A program made the position numbers and the translations under genes. A stretch of DNA of 14,966 nucleotides from a bacterium (GTDB lineage Bacteria; ARS69), in the NCBI GenBank assembly GCA_025774865.1, contig JALGZO010000040.1, positions 1 through 14,966 of the forward strand. The letters run 5' to 3'. The stretch's first letter is position 1. Each line of letters opens with the position of its first letter. The notes under the pieces were generated by a model. The model did no database searches. It saw only the letters and a program-made list of their open reading frames with translations, and was not told the DNA's origin. Below are positions 8,142 through 14,966 of this stretch, in pieces.

Positions 8142-8239
8142 TGGCGGGAATGTGTGGGAATCGAACCCACCTCGGATGGTATCAGCACCCGACGGAAGGA
8201 TTTGAAGTCCTCGAGGTTCACCAGAACCTACCCATTCCC
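8142..8239 (-). tRNA. selC: tRNA-Sec (anticodon TCA)
   Basis: Selenocysteine tRNA, read by SelB at in-frame UGA codons. The 98-base minus-strand sequence folds as follows: an acceptor of 8 pairs (GGGAATGG with ACATTCCC; seven Watson-Crick pairs and G-A at the eighth), a 6-bp D stem AGGTTC/GAACCT with a 4-base loop, an anticodon arm with loop CTTCAAA (anticodon at 8203-8205), a long variable arm of 7 bp (TCGGGTG/CATCCGA, one G-U), a 5-bp T stem GTGGG/CCCAC with loop TTCGATT, discriminator G and an encoded CCA. The 6-bp D stem, long variable arm and TCA anticodon are diagnostic. The 5' end overlaps ridA by 12 bases, and a protein gene begins 10 bases past the CCA. Confidence 0.96.
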
Positions 8240-8620
8240 TCGGTCCAACGCCACGACTTCGATCTCCACCTTCGCACTCAGCGGCAACTGCTTCACCGCG
8301 ACCGTCGAACGCGCCGGCGGTTGTCCGGAGAAGTACTCCGCGTAGACCTCGTTCATCTCCGCGAAATCCGCCATGTCCGTGAGAAAGACCGTCGTCTTGA
8401 CGACACGGGACAGGTCCGTCCCGGCGGCTTCCAGTACGGCGCTGACGTTATCCAGCACCTGGCGGGTCTGCTCGGAGACCCCGCCCGGCGCCAGCTCCGT
8501 GGTTCCGGGAATCAGGGGAACCTGCCCGGCGGTAAAGACGAAGCCCGCCGCGCGAATGGCCTGATGGTACGGGCCAATCGCCGCCGGGGCAGCTGAGGTC
8601 GAGACTACCGTTCGATCCAT
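8228..8620 (-). CDS. ridA: RidA family reactive enamine/imine deaminase
   Basis: RidA (YjgF/YER057c/UK114) hydrolyses reactive enamine/imine intermediates such as 2-aminoacrylate. The 130-residue product fits the family: IGPYHQAI at 15-22, FTAGQVPLIPGT, a central ADFAEMNEVYAEYF, and PPARSTVAVKQLP with the conserved Arg at 104. A longer open frame extends upstream through glmS in another frame; ATG 8620 is chosen because the family begins here and GAAGGA lies about 7 bases before it. The last residues (RGNG) and the TAG stop are encoded inside the 5' end of tRNA-Sec, and extend slightly past the usual VEIEVVAL ending. Lies 95 bases after glmS; no promoter is evident between them. Confidence 0.95.
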   Translation of the reverse strand: MDRTVVSTSAAPAAIGPYHQAIRAAGFVFTAGQVPLIPGTTELAPGGVSEQTRQVLDNVSAVLEAAGTDLSRVVKTTVFLTDMADFAEMNEVYAEYFSGQPPARSTVAVKQLPLSAKVEIEVVALDRGNG

Positions 8621-8714
8621 CGGACGTCCTTCGGAAAATGGCCTGCCACGCGCGCCCGCCCTGGACCCTGGCGTCCTGGCCGCCGGCGGGATGCCGGATC
8701 TCGGCCTCGGGACC

Positions 8715-10545
<1,831 letters not shown>

Positions 10546-10570
10546 GGGATGTGGTCTCCTCAGTCGCTTT

Positions 10571-10579
10571 CCCCCCCCC
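10571..10579 (-). repeat. Nine-base homopolymer (G9 on the coding strand) in the glmS leader
   Basis: A run of nine C on the plus strand (nine G on the minus strand) lies between the glmM stop and glmS, about 26 bases before the glmS ATG. It is the longest homopolymer I noticed in the window. Confidence 0.8.
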
Positions 10580-10622
10580 GCGTCGATCACGAGCGAGAGG
10601 GCTGTTTCAATCTGTCGCGATA

Positions 10623-12011
10623 CTACACTTTCGGCGCGGCGGCGGCTTGAGCCACCAGTCGCCGGGTCTTTCGGACCATCTCGTCCACCGAATCGGCGGT
10701 CCGACCCTCGGCGAGGAGCCGGAGAATGGGCTCCGTATTGGACTTCCGCACGTGGACCCATCCGCCGTCGAGGAGGAGTTTCAGGCCATCCGTCCGGTCC
10801 ACGACGGCTCCCGGGAAGCCGCTCTCCAGCCCTTCCAACACTTGATCGACCGAAATCCCCTTGATCTCCAACTTCTCCTTCCTCATCACGGTGGCCGGGA
10901 TCCGGCCAGCCAGCTCCGAGGTCTTGGCCCCCTCCCGGGCCAGGGCGGTCACCCACAGGGCCATTCCGAGGAGACCGTCGCGGCCAGGGTTCACGGCGGG
11001 GACGATCACGCCGCCGTTGCCCTCCCCGCCGATCCGTGCGCCGATTTCCAGCATCCGCTCGGTCACGTTCACCTCGCCGACCGGCGTTCGATGCACGCTC
11101 GCGCCGTGGCGGGCCGCGACGTCATCGATCGCCATCGTCGTCGAGACGTTCACGACCACGTCTCCCCCCACCTGTGGCAGGACGGTGTCCACGACGACCG
11201 CGAGGGTGACCTCTTCTCCGATCGGGCGCCCGGTCTCGTCGACCACCGCCACCCGGTCCGCATCCGGATCGAGCGCGAACCCGATGTCGGCGCCGGCCGC
11301 CGGAACGGCTGCCGCGAGCTCGCCGAGGTTCTCCGGGACGGGTTCGGGATTCCTCGGGAACCGCCCCGTGGGCTCCCGGTGGAGCCACGTCGCTTTCAGC
11401 CCGAGGCGCTCGCACAGGATCCCGGCGATCTCGCCCCCCGCTCCCGCCACACAGTCCACGACAGCGTGGAGCCGCGCCGCCGCGACCCGCTCGCGGTCGA
11501 CGAGAGGAGAAGCGAGAATCTCGTCGACATGAACCCCGGAGAGATCGGACCGGGCGGAGCGGGACCCGAGCCGGTCCCAGACCTGCCACGACGGAGGCCC
11601 ACCGTGAATCCGCGCCTCGAGCTCGGTGGCTTCCGCTTTCGTCAGGAAGATCCCGCGGCTCGACAGCAGCTTGAGCGCGTTCCAGGCGGCGGGGTTGTGG
11701 GAGGCCGAGATCTGAATGCCACCGACGGCCGCGAGCTTGCGGACGGCCACCTCGACCGTCGGGGTGGAGACGATTCCGAGGTCGACGACGTCACAGCCGA
11801 CGCCCAGAAGCCCGGAGGTCACCGCCGCCATCGCCATCTCGCCGGAAACCCGGGAATCGCGCCCCACGACGACGAGCCCGCGCCCCGCCCACCCGCCGAA
11901 GTGGCCGGCGAGTCCGGCCAGGACGCCCGGATCGAGTCCCTTCCCGACGATCCCCCGCGCTCCCGAGACCGAGAAGATCAATCCTTCCAAGGCGGGCTCC
12001 CGGACGGGCAC
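10623..12011 (-). CDS. glmM: Phosphohexomutase, probable phosphoglucosamine mutase
   Basis: Alpha-D-phosphohexomutase; next to glmS its likely reaction is glucosamine-6-phosphate to glucosamine-1-phosphate. The 462-residue product carries the phosphoserine loop ISASHNP (S104), metal-binding DPDADR (D248, D250, D252), the sugar-binding loop GGEGNGG (328-334) and the phosphate-binding RKSNTEP (422-428). Typical bacterial GlmM has EQSGH in the sugar loop; EGNGG resembles archaeal-type phosphoglucosamine mutases, so phosphomannomutase or phosphoglucomutase activity cannot be excluded. The start is GTG 12011, giving PVREPALEGLIFSVSGARGI; no upstream ATG fits and the Shine-Dalgarno is weak. The start codon abuts a 7-bp hairpin. 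It follows tRNA-Thr with no clear terminator between. Confidence 0.88.
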   Translation of the reverse strand: MPVREPALEGLIFSVSGARGIVGKGLDPGVLAGLAGHFGGWAGRGLVVVGRDSRVSGEMAMAAVTSGLLGVGCDVVDLGIVSTPTVEVAVRKLAAVGGIQISASHNPAAWNALKLLSSRGIFLTKAEATELEARIHGGPPSWQVWDRLGSRSARSDLSGVHVDEILASPLVDRERVAAARLHAVVDCVAGAGGEIAGILCERLGLKATWLHREPTGRFPRNPEPVPENLGELAAAVPAAGADIGFALDPDADRVAVVDETGRPIGEEVTLAVVVDTVLPQVGGDVVVNVSTTMAIDDVAARHGASVHRTPVGEVNVTERMLEIGARIGGEGNGGVIVPAVNPGRDGLLGMALWVTALAREGAKTSELAGRIPATVMRKEKLEIKGISVDQVLEGLESGFPGAVVDRTDGLKLLLDGGWVHVRKSNTEPILRLLAEGRTADSVDEMVRKTRRLVAQAAAAPKV

Positions 12012-12028
12012 GAGACCCTGAGGTCTCG
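12011..12028 (-). promoter_or_regulatory. Hairpin at the glmM start codon
   Basis: A perfect 7-bp inverted repeat, CGAGACC and GGTCTCG with a 4-base loop, spans 12011-12028. On the minus strand its last base is the G of the glmM GTG, and its loop and 3' arm include the only purine-rich stretch upstream. No T-run follows, so a factor-independent terminator for the upstream tRNAs is unlikely. Translational control or a tRNA-processing element are possible. Confidence 0.55.
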
Positions 12029-12061
12029 GCCGCGTAGATCGAGCCGAGTCAGCGGAGGGAG

Positions 12062-12137
12062 TGGAGCTGGTGAGCGGAGTCGAACCGCTGACCTACGCAT
12101 TACGAGTGCGTTGCTCTACCAACTGAGCTACACCAGC
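12062..12137 (-). tRNA. tRNA-Thr (anticodon CGT)
   Basis: A 76-base cloverleaf: acceptor GCTGGTG/CACCAGC, D arm beginning AGCTC, anticodon arm ACGCA-CTCGTAA-TGCGT with anticodon CGT at 12102-12104, T arm AGCGG-TTCGACT-CCGCT, discriminator T and an encoded CCA. It reads ACG codons. It lies 35 bases after tRNA-Phe, probably in the same transcript, and 50 bases before glmM. Confidence 0.97.
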
Positions 12138-12172
12138 CCACAACGATGGACCGCAACTGGGATGCACCCGGG

Positions 12173-12248
12173 TGGTGAGCCGGCCCAGAATCGAACTGGG
12201 GACACCAGGATTTTCAGTCCTGTGCTCTACCGACTGAGCTACCGGCTC
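12173..12248 (-). tRNA. tRNA-Phe (anticodon GAA)
   Basis: A 76-base cloverleaf: acceptor GAGCCGG/CCGGCTC, D arm GCTC-AGTCGGTA-GAGC, anticodon arm CAGGA-CTGAAAA-TCCTG with anticodon GAA at 12213-12215, T loop TTCGATT, discriminator A and an encoded CCA. It is the first gene after a good promoter. Confidence 0.97.
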
Positions 12249-12291
12249 GTCCTCCCGGAATCCGGAGCATTCCCGAGGCGGAGGACATTGC

Positions 12292-12320
12292 AGGTTAGGC
12301 GAGGTCCCTGTCACTGTCAA
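12292..12320 (-). promoter_or_regulatory. Sigma-70-type promoter for the tRNA-Phe/tRNA-Thr (glmM) transcript
   Basis: On the minus strand a perfect TTGACA (12315-12320) is followed after exactly 17 bases by TAACCT (12292-12297). Transcription would start near 12285, about 37 bases before tRNA-Phe. With no clear terminator after the tRNAs, it may also drive glmM and genes beyond. Confidence 0.7.
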
Positions 12321-12344
12321 TCCTGCCCCCGGTCGCCGTGACCG

Positions 12345-13334
12345 TCAGGTAGCCGCGCTTCGATACCCATCCGGACGGGCGAGGTGCCACTGCCACGCGC
12401 TCTCGATGATCCCCTTCAAGTCACCGCGTTGCGGATTCCAGCCGAGGATCTCGCGGGCACGTTTCGATGACGCGACGAGACTTGGCGGATCGCCCGGCCG
12501 GCGAGGGGCGACCCGTGAGCGAATCGACTTTCCGGTGACCGCCTCGGACACCTGGATCACTTCCCGCACGGAAAACCCCGCGCCGTTGCCCAGGTTGAAC
12601 GGGCCCTCGATTCCACGTTCCATCGCCCGCATCGCGTCGAGATGCGCGTCGGCGAGATCCCGGATGTGAATGTAGTCGCGGACGCAGGTGCCGTCGGGCG
12701 TCGGATAGTCGTCCCCGAAGATCTGGACTTCCCCGCCCTCGGCGGCCGCCTTGAGCACGAGCGGGATCAGGTGGGTCTCCGGATCATGGTCCTCGCCACG
12801 TTCCTCGGAGGCCGCGCCGGCTGCGTTGAAATAGCGCAGTGCGATCCACTTGAGTCCCTTCAGCCGCGAGTACCAGGCGAGGACACTCTCGAAGAGGAGC
12901 TTCGACGCTCCGTACGAGTTCGTCGGTTCGGTCGGAAAGTCCTCGGTGATGGGGATCGTCTCGGGATCGCCGTAAGTCGCCGCGGTCGACGAGAAGACGA
13001 TGCGGTCGACGCCGAGCGGCATCGTCTCCTCGAGCAGGTTGACGCCCGCGGACAAGTTGTTCTCGAAGTACTTGCCGGGATTCTCCATCGACTCGCCGAC
13101 CAGACAGGACGCGGCGAGATGCATCACTGCCTCGAACGAGCGACCCGCGAGAGCCCCGCGCAGCGCCGCGCGGTCTCGCAGATCGACTTCGACGAAGCTA
13201 GCGGCGGCCGGGATGGCGTCACGATGGCCTTCGCTCAGGTCATCGAGCACGGTCGTTTCGTGACCCTCGGCGAGGAGACGCTCGGTGACCACGCTGCCGA
13301 TGTAGCCCGCGCCGCCCGTGACCAGCACCTTCAT
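12345..13334 (-). CDS. galE: UDP-glucose 4-epimerase
   Basis: A short-chain dehydrogenase-fold enzyme that interconverts UDP-glucose and UDP-galactose (some members also UDP-GlcNAc and UDP-GalNAc) with bound NAD. The 329-residue product is of normal length: GGAGYIGS (7-14) NAD site, MHLAA at 71-75, FSSTAATYG (114-122), catalytic YxxxK as Y141 and K145, RYFNAAGA, and VRDYIHIRDLADAH. The start ATG has AGGGAG about 7 bases upstream. It has its own promoter and lies just before the tRNA promoter, so it may be a single-gene unit. Substrate range among UDP-hexoses is not readable from motifs alone. Confidence 0.96.
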   Translation of the reverse strand: MKVLVTGGAGYIGSVVTERLLAEGHETTVLDDLSEGHRDAIPAAASFVEVDLRDRAALRGALAGRSFEAVMHLAASCLVGESMENPGKYFENNLSAGVNLLEETMPLGVDRIVFSSTAATYGDPETIPITEDFPTEPTNSYGASKLLFESVLAWYSRLKGLKWIALRYFNAAGAASEERGEDHDPETHLIPLVLKAAAEGGEVQIFGDDYPTPDGTCVRDYIHIRDLADAHLDAMRAMERGIEGPFNLGNGAGFSVREVIQVSEAVTGKSIRSRVAPRRPGDPPSLVASSKRAREILGWNPQRGDLKGIIESAWQWHLARPDGYRSAAT

Positions 13335-13414
13335 GTCCCGCTCCCTCCCGACCCGGAAACGACCCCAGACGTGAGCCGGCGCATCTCACCGGTTTCCGTG
13401 TTCAGCGTCGGGGC

Positions 13415-13444
13415 ACGTTAGCGACGCCGAAGCTCGATTGTCAA
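13415..13444 (-). promoter_or_regulatory. Sigma-70-type promoter for galE
   Basis: On the minus strand a perfect TTGACA (13439-13444) is followed after 18 bases by TAACGT (13415-13420). Transcription would begin near 13408 with a leader of about 74 bases before the galE ATG. Confidence 0.65.
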
Positions 13445-13516
13445 TCACAGGCTCCCCAAACGTCCATTTGGCACGGATTTCCGTCACTGGCACAGTTCGC
13501 GCAAGACTCGGCGTTC

Positions 13517-13546
13517 TTGACTTCCCGAAGAACAGTTTGATAGGCT
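13517..13546 (+). promoter_or_regulatory. Candidate promoter for the small gene at 13635
   Basis: TTGACT (13517-13522) and TAGGCT (13541-13546) are separated by 18 bases. The -35 matches five of six; the -10 keeps the key first T, second A and last T. It points to the small gene about 80 bases downstream. Confidence 0.5.
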
Positions 13547-13634
13547 CTTCCTTGCTTGATGACACCGGATCGTCCCGGGTGGGCGGCTTCTTTCGGGCCG
13601 AATCCCACCCAGAGTTGCATCCAGACAGGACAAC

Positions 13635-13862
13635 TTGCCGGGCATAATGGTCTACCTAACCAAGGACCGCAGCTTCACCAAAGACATCGCCGAACGGCAC
13701 GGTGTGGGGTCCATGCAGCACTCGGTCGCCCGCATCTACGGTCGTCCCGATGACATGGTCGAATGCGATCCCATGCAGACCTGGTATTACTACCATGAAC
13801 GAGTCGCTTTCGTTTTCGAGAGCGACAAAATCTCCAGAATCACGGAGCTGAAGTCCTTCTAG
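13635..13862 (+). CDS. Small protein of unknown function (71-75 aa)
   Basis: I do not recognise a family. The product is 75 residues from TTG 13635 (AGGA 4 bases upstream) or 71 from ATG 13647, which lacks a good ribosome site; the TTG start is marginally favoured. It has no signal peptide or membrane segment. The C-terminal half (ARIYGRPDDMVECDPMQTWYYYHERVAFVFESDKISRIT would be strands) runs YGRPDD, WYYYHE, VAFVFESDKISRI, loosely like the beta-hairpin of BamE/SmpA-type folds, where W/Y-rich strands end in a D-K-I turn; this is a weak resemblance only. A single Cys lies in VECDP. A promoter before it and a strong terminator after it suggest an independent, real gene. Confidence 0.72.
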   Translation: MPGIMVYLTKDRSFTKDIAERHGVGSMQHSVARIYGRPDDMVECDPMQTWYYYHERVAFVFESDKISRITELKSF

Positions 13863-13914
13863 CGAGCGACCCGGCTTCGCCCGGAGTCTCTCGCCACCCC
13901 AAGGACACCCCATC

Positions 13915-13954
13915 GAAGGAAGCCGGGCCCAGAGGTTAGGTCCCGGCTTCCTTC
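13915..13954 (+). terminator. Strong hairpin terminator
   Basis: A perfect 13-bp inverted repeat pairs 13915-13927 (GAAGGAAGCCGGG) with 13942-13954, with a 14-base loop, and is followed by TTCTTGG; the 3' arm itself ends CTTCCTTC. It closes the small gene 53 bases after its stop. Confidence 0.75.
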
Positions 13955-14009
13955 TTCTTGGTCGCGAATCGAACGCCGGCCGGCCCAGGGTGAAGCGCGG
14001 CCCTTCTCG

Positions 14010-14038
14010 GTGACCGGACGCACGGGACCGGCTACGAT
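14010..14038 (+). promoter_or_regulatory. Candidate promoter for the YfhO-like gene
   Basis: GTGACC (14010-14015) and TACGAT (14033-14038) are 17 bases apart, each matching four of six consensus positions. Transcription would start near 14045, only about 3 bases before the ATG at 14048, which would make a nearly leaderless message and fit the absence of a Shine-Dalgarno. Confidence 0.35.
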
Positions 14039-14047
14039 CGACCCTCC

Positions 14048-14966
14048 ATGAATCCAGTGCGGTGGCCACCTCTTCTTTTCGCGGTGATTTCGATCGCGCT
14101 TCTCGCCGACGTTTCGTTGACGGGTCGCGCGTACGTCCTCCGCGACATCGTGACCTTCTTTCACCCCTGGCAGCACGCGGTCCGGGAATCCATCCGGAGC
14201 GGCCACCTACCGTTGTGGAACCACCATACGCTCTGCGGCGTACCGCTCCTGGCCAACCTGCAAAGCGGGTTCTTCTACCCGCCGAACTGGCTCTACTGGT
14301 TTCATCCGTTCGACCGGGCGCTCACCATCGGCATGGTCTTGCACCTCTCGATCGCCGGGGTGCTGATGCACGGGTTCCTACGGCGCGTCGGGGCCGGGGA
14401 GGCCGCCGCGTTCTTCGGGGGAGCATCGTTCGCGTGGGGAACGTGGTCGATGGCGCATCTCGAGTTCCCGATGAAACTGGGTTCGGCGGTGTGGCTGCCT
14501 TTGGTGTGGAGCGGGATTTGGGAGGCGACGAGCCGCGGACGGGCACGCGGCATCGCGTGGGTCGCCGTGGCCGTCGCGCTCTCGATCTTCGCCGGCTACC
14601 CGCAGATCACGCTCTTCGGCTTGATCTCGGGCGGCCTCCTCTGGCTCGTGTCGCTACCGAGCGCCGTGCGCACGGAGGGATCACGGTCGAACCGCGTCGT
14701 CCGCCTCGCCGGCGCACCGATCGCAGTCGCGCTCGGTGGATTGCTCGCCGCCGTGCAGCTCGCGCCCGCGGCGGAAATGACGGCTCTGTCATCGAAGGCC
14801 GTACCGTACGAGGCCGCGGTTGCGCTCACGCGCTCCTTGCCGCCCCGAACCCTGCTCGGTCTCCTGGATCCGTTTCTCTTCGGCTTCCCGGGGATCGATC
14901 GGTTCTGGGGCGGCGAAATCGTCGAGTTCGCGTTCGGCACGTTCTACCCCGGCGGGCTCGCGGTCC
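14048..14966 (+). CDS. YfhO-like multispanning membrane protein, 3' end outside the window
   Basis: The frame from ATG 14048 is open for 306 codons to the window edge, so the gene is partial. The product begins with a hydrophobic segment (about 8-24), then LRDIVTFFHPW (31-41) and a conserved-looking block PLWNHHTLCGVPLLANLQSG followed by FFYPPNWLYW, which is typical of YfhO-family and related GT-C-fold membrane proteins; the acidic D33 after the first helix is the expected catalytic-type residue. Several further membrane segments follow, with AGYPQITLFG and LLAAVQLAPAAEM. Such proteins are thought to transfer sugars from lipid carriers, but substrates are mostly unknown. It starts 94 bases after the terminator of the preceding gene and has no Shine-Dalgarno. 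Confidence 0.82.
   Translation, partial: MNPVRWPPLLFAVISIALLADVSLTGRAYVLRDIVTFFHPWQHAVRESIRSGHLPLWNHHTLCGVPLLANLQSGFFYPPNWLYWFHPFDRALTIGMVLHLSIAGVLMHGFLRRVGAGEAAAFFGGASFAWGTWSMAHLEFPMKLGSAVWLPLVWSGIWEATSRGRARGIAWVAVAVALSIFAGYPQITLFGLISGGLLWLVSLPSAVRTEGSRSNRVVRLAGAPIAVALGGLLAAVQLAPAAEMTALSSKAVPYEAAVALTRSLPPRTLLGLLDPFLFGFPGIDRFWGGEIVEFAFGTFYPGGLAV

Larger units (their letters stand above)
13335..13634. other. Divergent intergenic region
   Basis: About 300 bases between galE and the small plus-strand gene hold the galE promoter, its leader of about 70 bases, and a candidate rightward promoter. A weak 69-codon frame starting TTG at 13438 runs through the rightward promoter and has no ribosome site, so I do not call it. 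No repeats or RNA gene were seen. Confidence 0.6.

Noticed and set aside
8132-8221. N-terminal extension of the DUF5683-like protein from ATG 8221
   Set aside because: These codons are the tRNA-Sec gene itself.
8683-8697. Short hairpin CCGGC/GCCGG between glmS and ridA
   Set aside because: Only 5 bp with no T-run; common by chance in GC-rich DNA.
10546-10622. glmS ribozyme upstream of glmS
   Set aside because: The gap of 77 bases is too short and shows no ribozyme core that I can recognise.
10546-10956. N-terminal extension of glmS into glmM
   Set aside because: GlmS requires Cys right after the initiator Met, which fixes the start at 10545.
10551-12341. Plus-strand open frame of 596 codons opposite glmM and the tRNAs
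   Set aside because: It runs through both tRNA genes in antisense and has low-complexity composition; a shadow of glmM.
13488-13503. Sigma-54-like TGGCAC on the plus strand
   Set aside because: The -24-type element is present but the -12 element (GCGCA instead of TTGCA/T) does not match.
13438-13647. 69-codon plus-strand frame upstream of the small gene
   Set aside because: Starts with TTG without a ribosome site, overlaps both the galE promoter and the rightward promoter, and has no recognisable motif.

Overview
This window reads as a piece of a high-GC chromosome from a bacterium of the Fibrobacterota/Eisenbacteria/Bacteroidota-like assemblage. The lineage is an inference. It rests on the C-terminal tail of the large secreted enzyme (an NHPNPF start, then a FlgD/type IX-secretion-like beta domain ending in KKLIVLR), a DUF5683-like membrane protein, and dense GC-rich coding that gives many long antisense open frames. 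Most of the window is core metabolism and translation on the minus strand. I did not find a phage, CRISPR array, insertion sequence or defence island.

Layout: (1) 96-3359 (+) is a secreted GH85 endo-beta-N-acetylglucosaminidase with fn3-like, PKD, LamG-like and C-terminal sorting modules. (2) hemW (-) meets it tail to tail at one shared CTAG. (3) A divergent small gene (4650-4967, +) encodes a Rho-N-like basic protein. (4) A long minus-strand run, read right to left, is galE, promoter, tRNA-Phe, tRNA-Thr, glmM, glmS, ridA, selC (tRNA-Sec), a DUF5683-like protein, lepB and lepA. (5) To the right of galE a divergent promoter region leads to a 71-75 aa orphan gene closed by a strong hairpin terminator. 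(6) A YfhO-like multispanning membrane protein then runs off the right edge.

Functional links: GlmM and GlmS together make glucosamine-6-phosphate and glucosamine-1-phosphate for UDP-GlcNAc, and GalE interconverts UDP-sugars, so the right half of the minus run is cell-envelope sugar supply. The left half (lepB, lepA) concerns protein export and translation, and LepB would be expected to cut the signal peptides of the GH85 enzyme and the DUF5683-like protein.

The most noteworthy feature is the tRNA-Sec gene at 8142-8239. It shows the organism probably encodes selenocysteine. Its 5' end overlaps the last codons and stop of ridA by 12 bases, and a protein gene starts 10 bases after its CCA end, so one transcript would have to be both cut as a tRNA and read as mRNA. 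No selenoprotein, selA, selB or selD lies in the window. Bases 1-95 hold no gene I can support; frame 1 is open only to a stop at 40-42.
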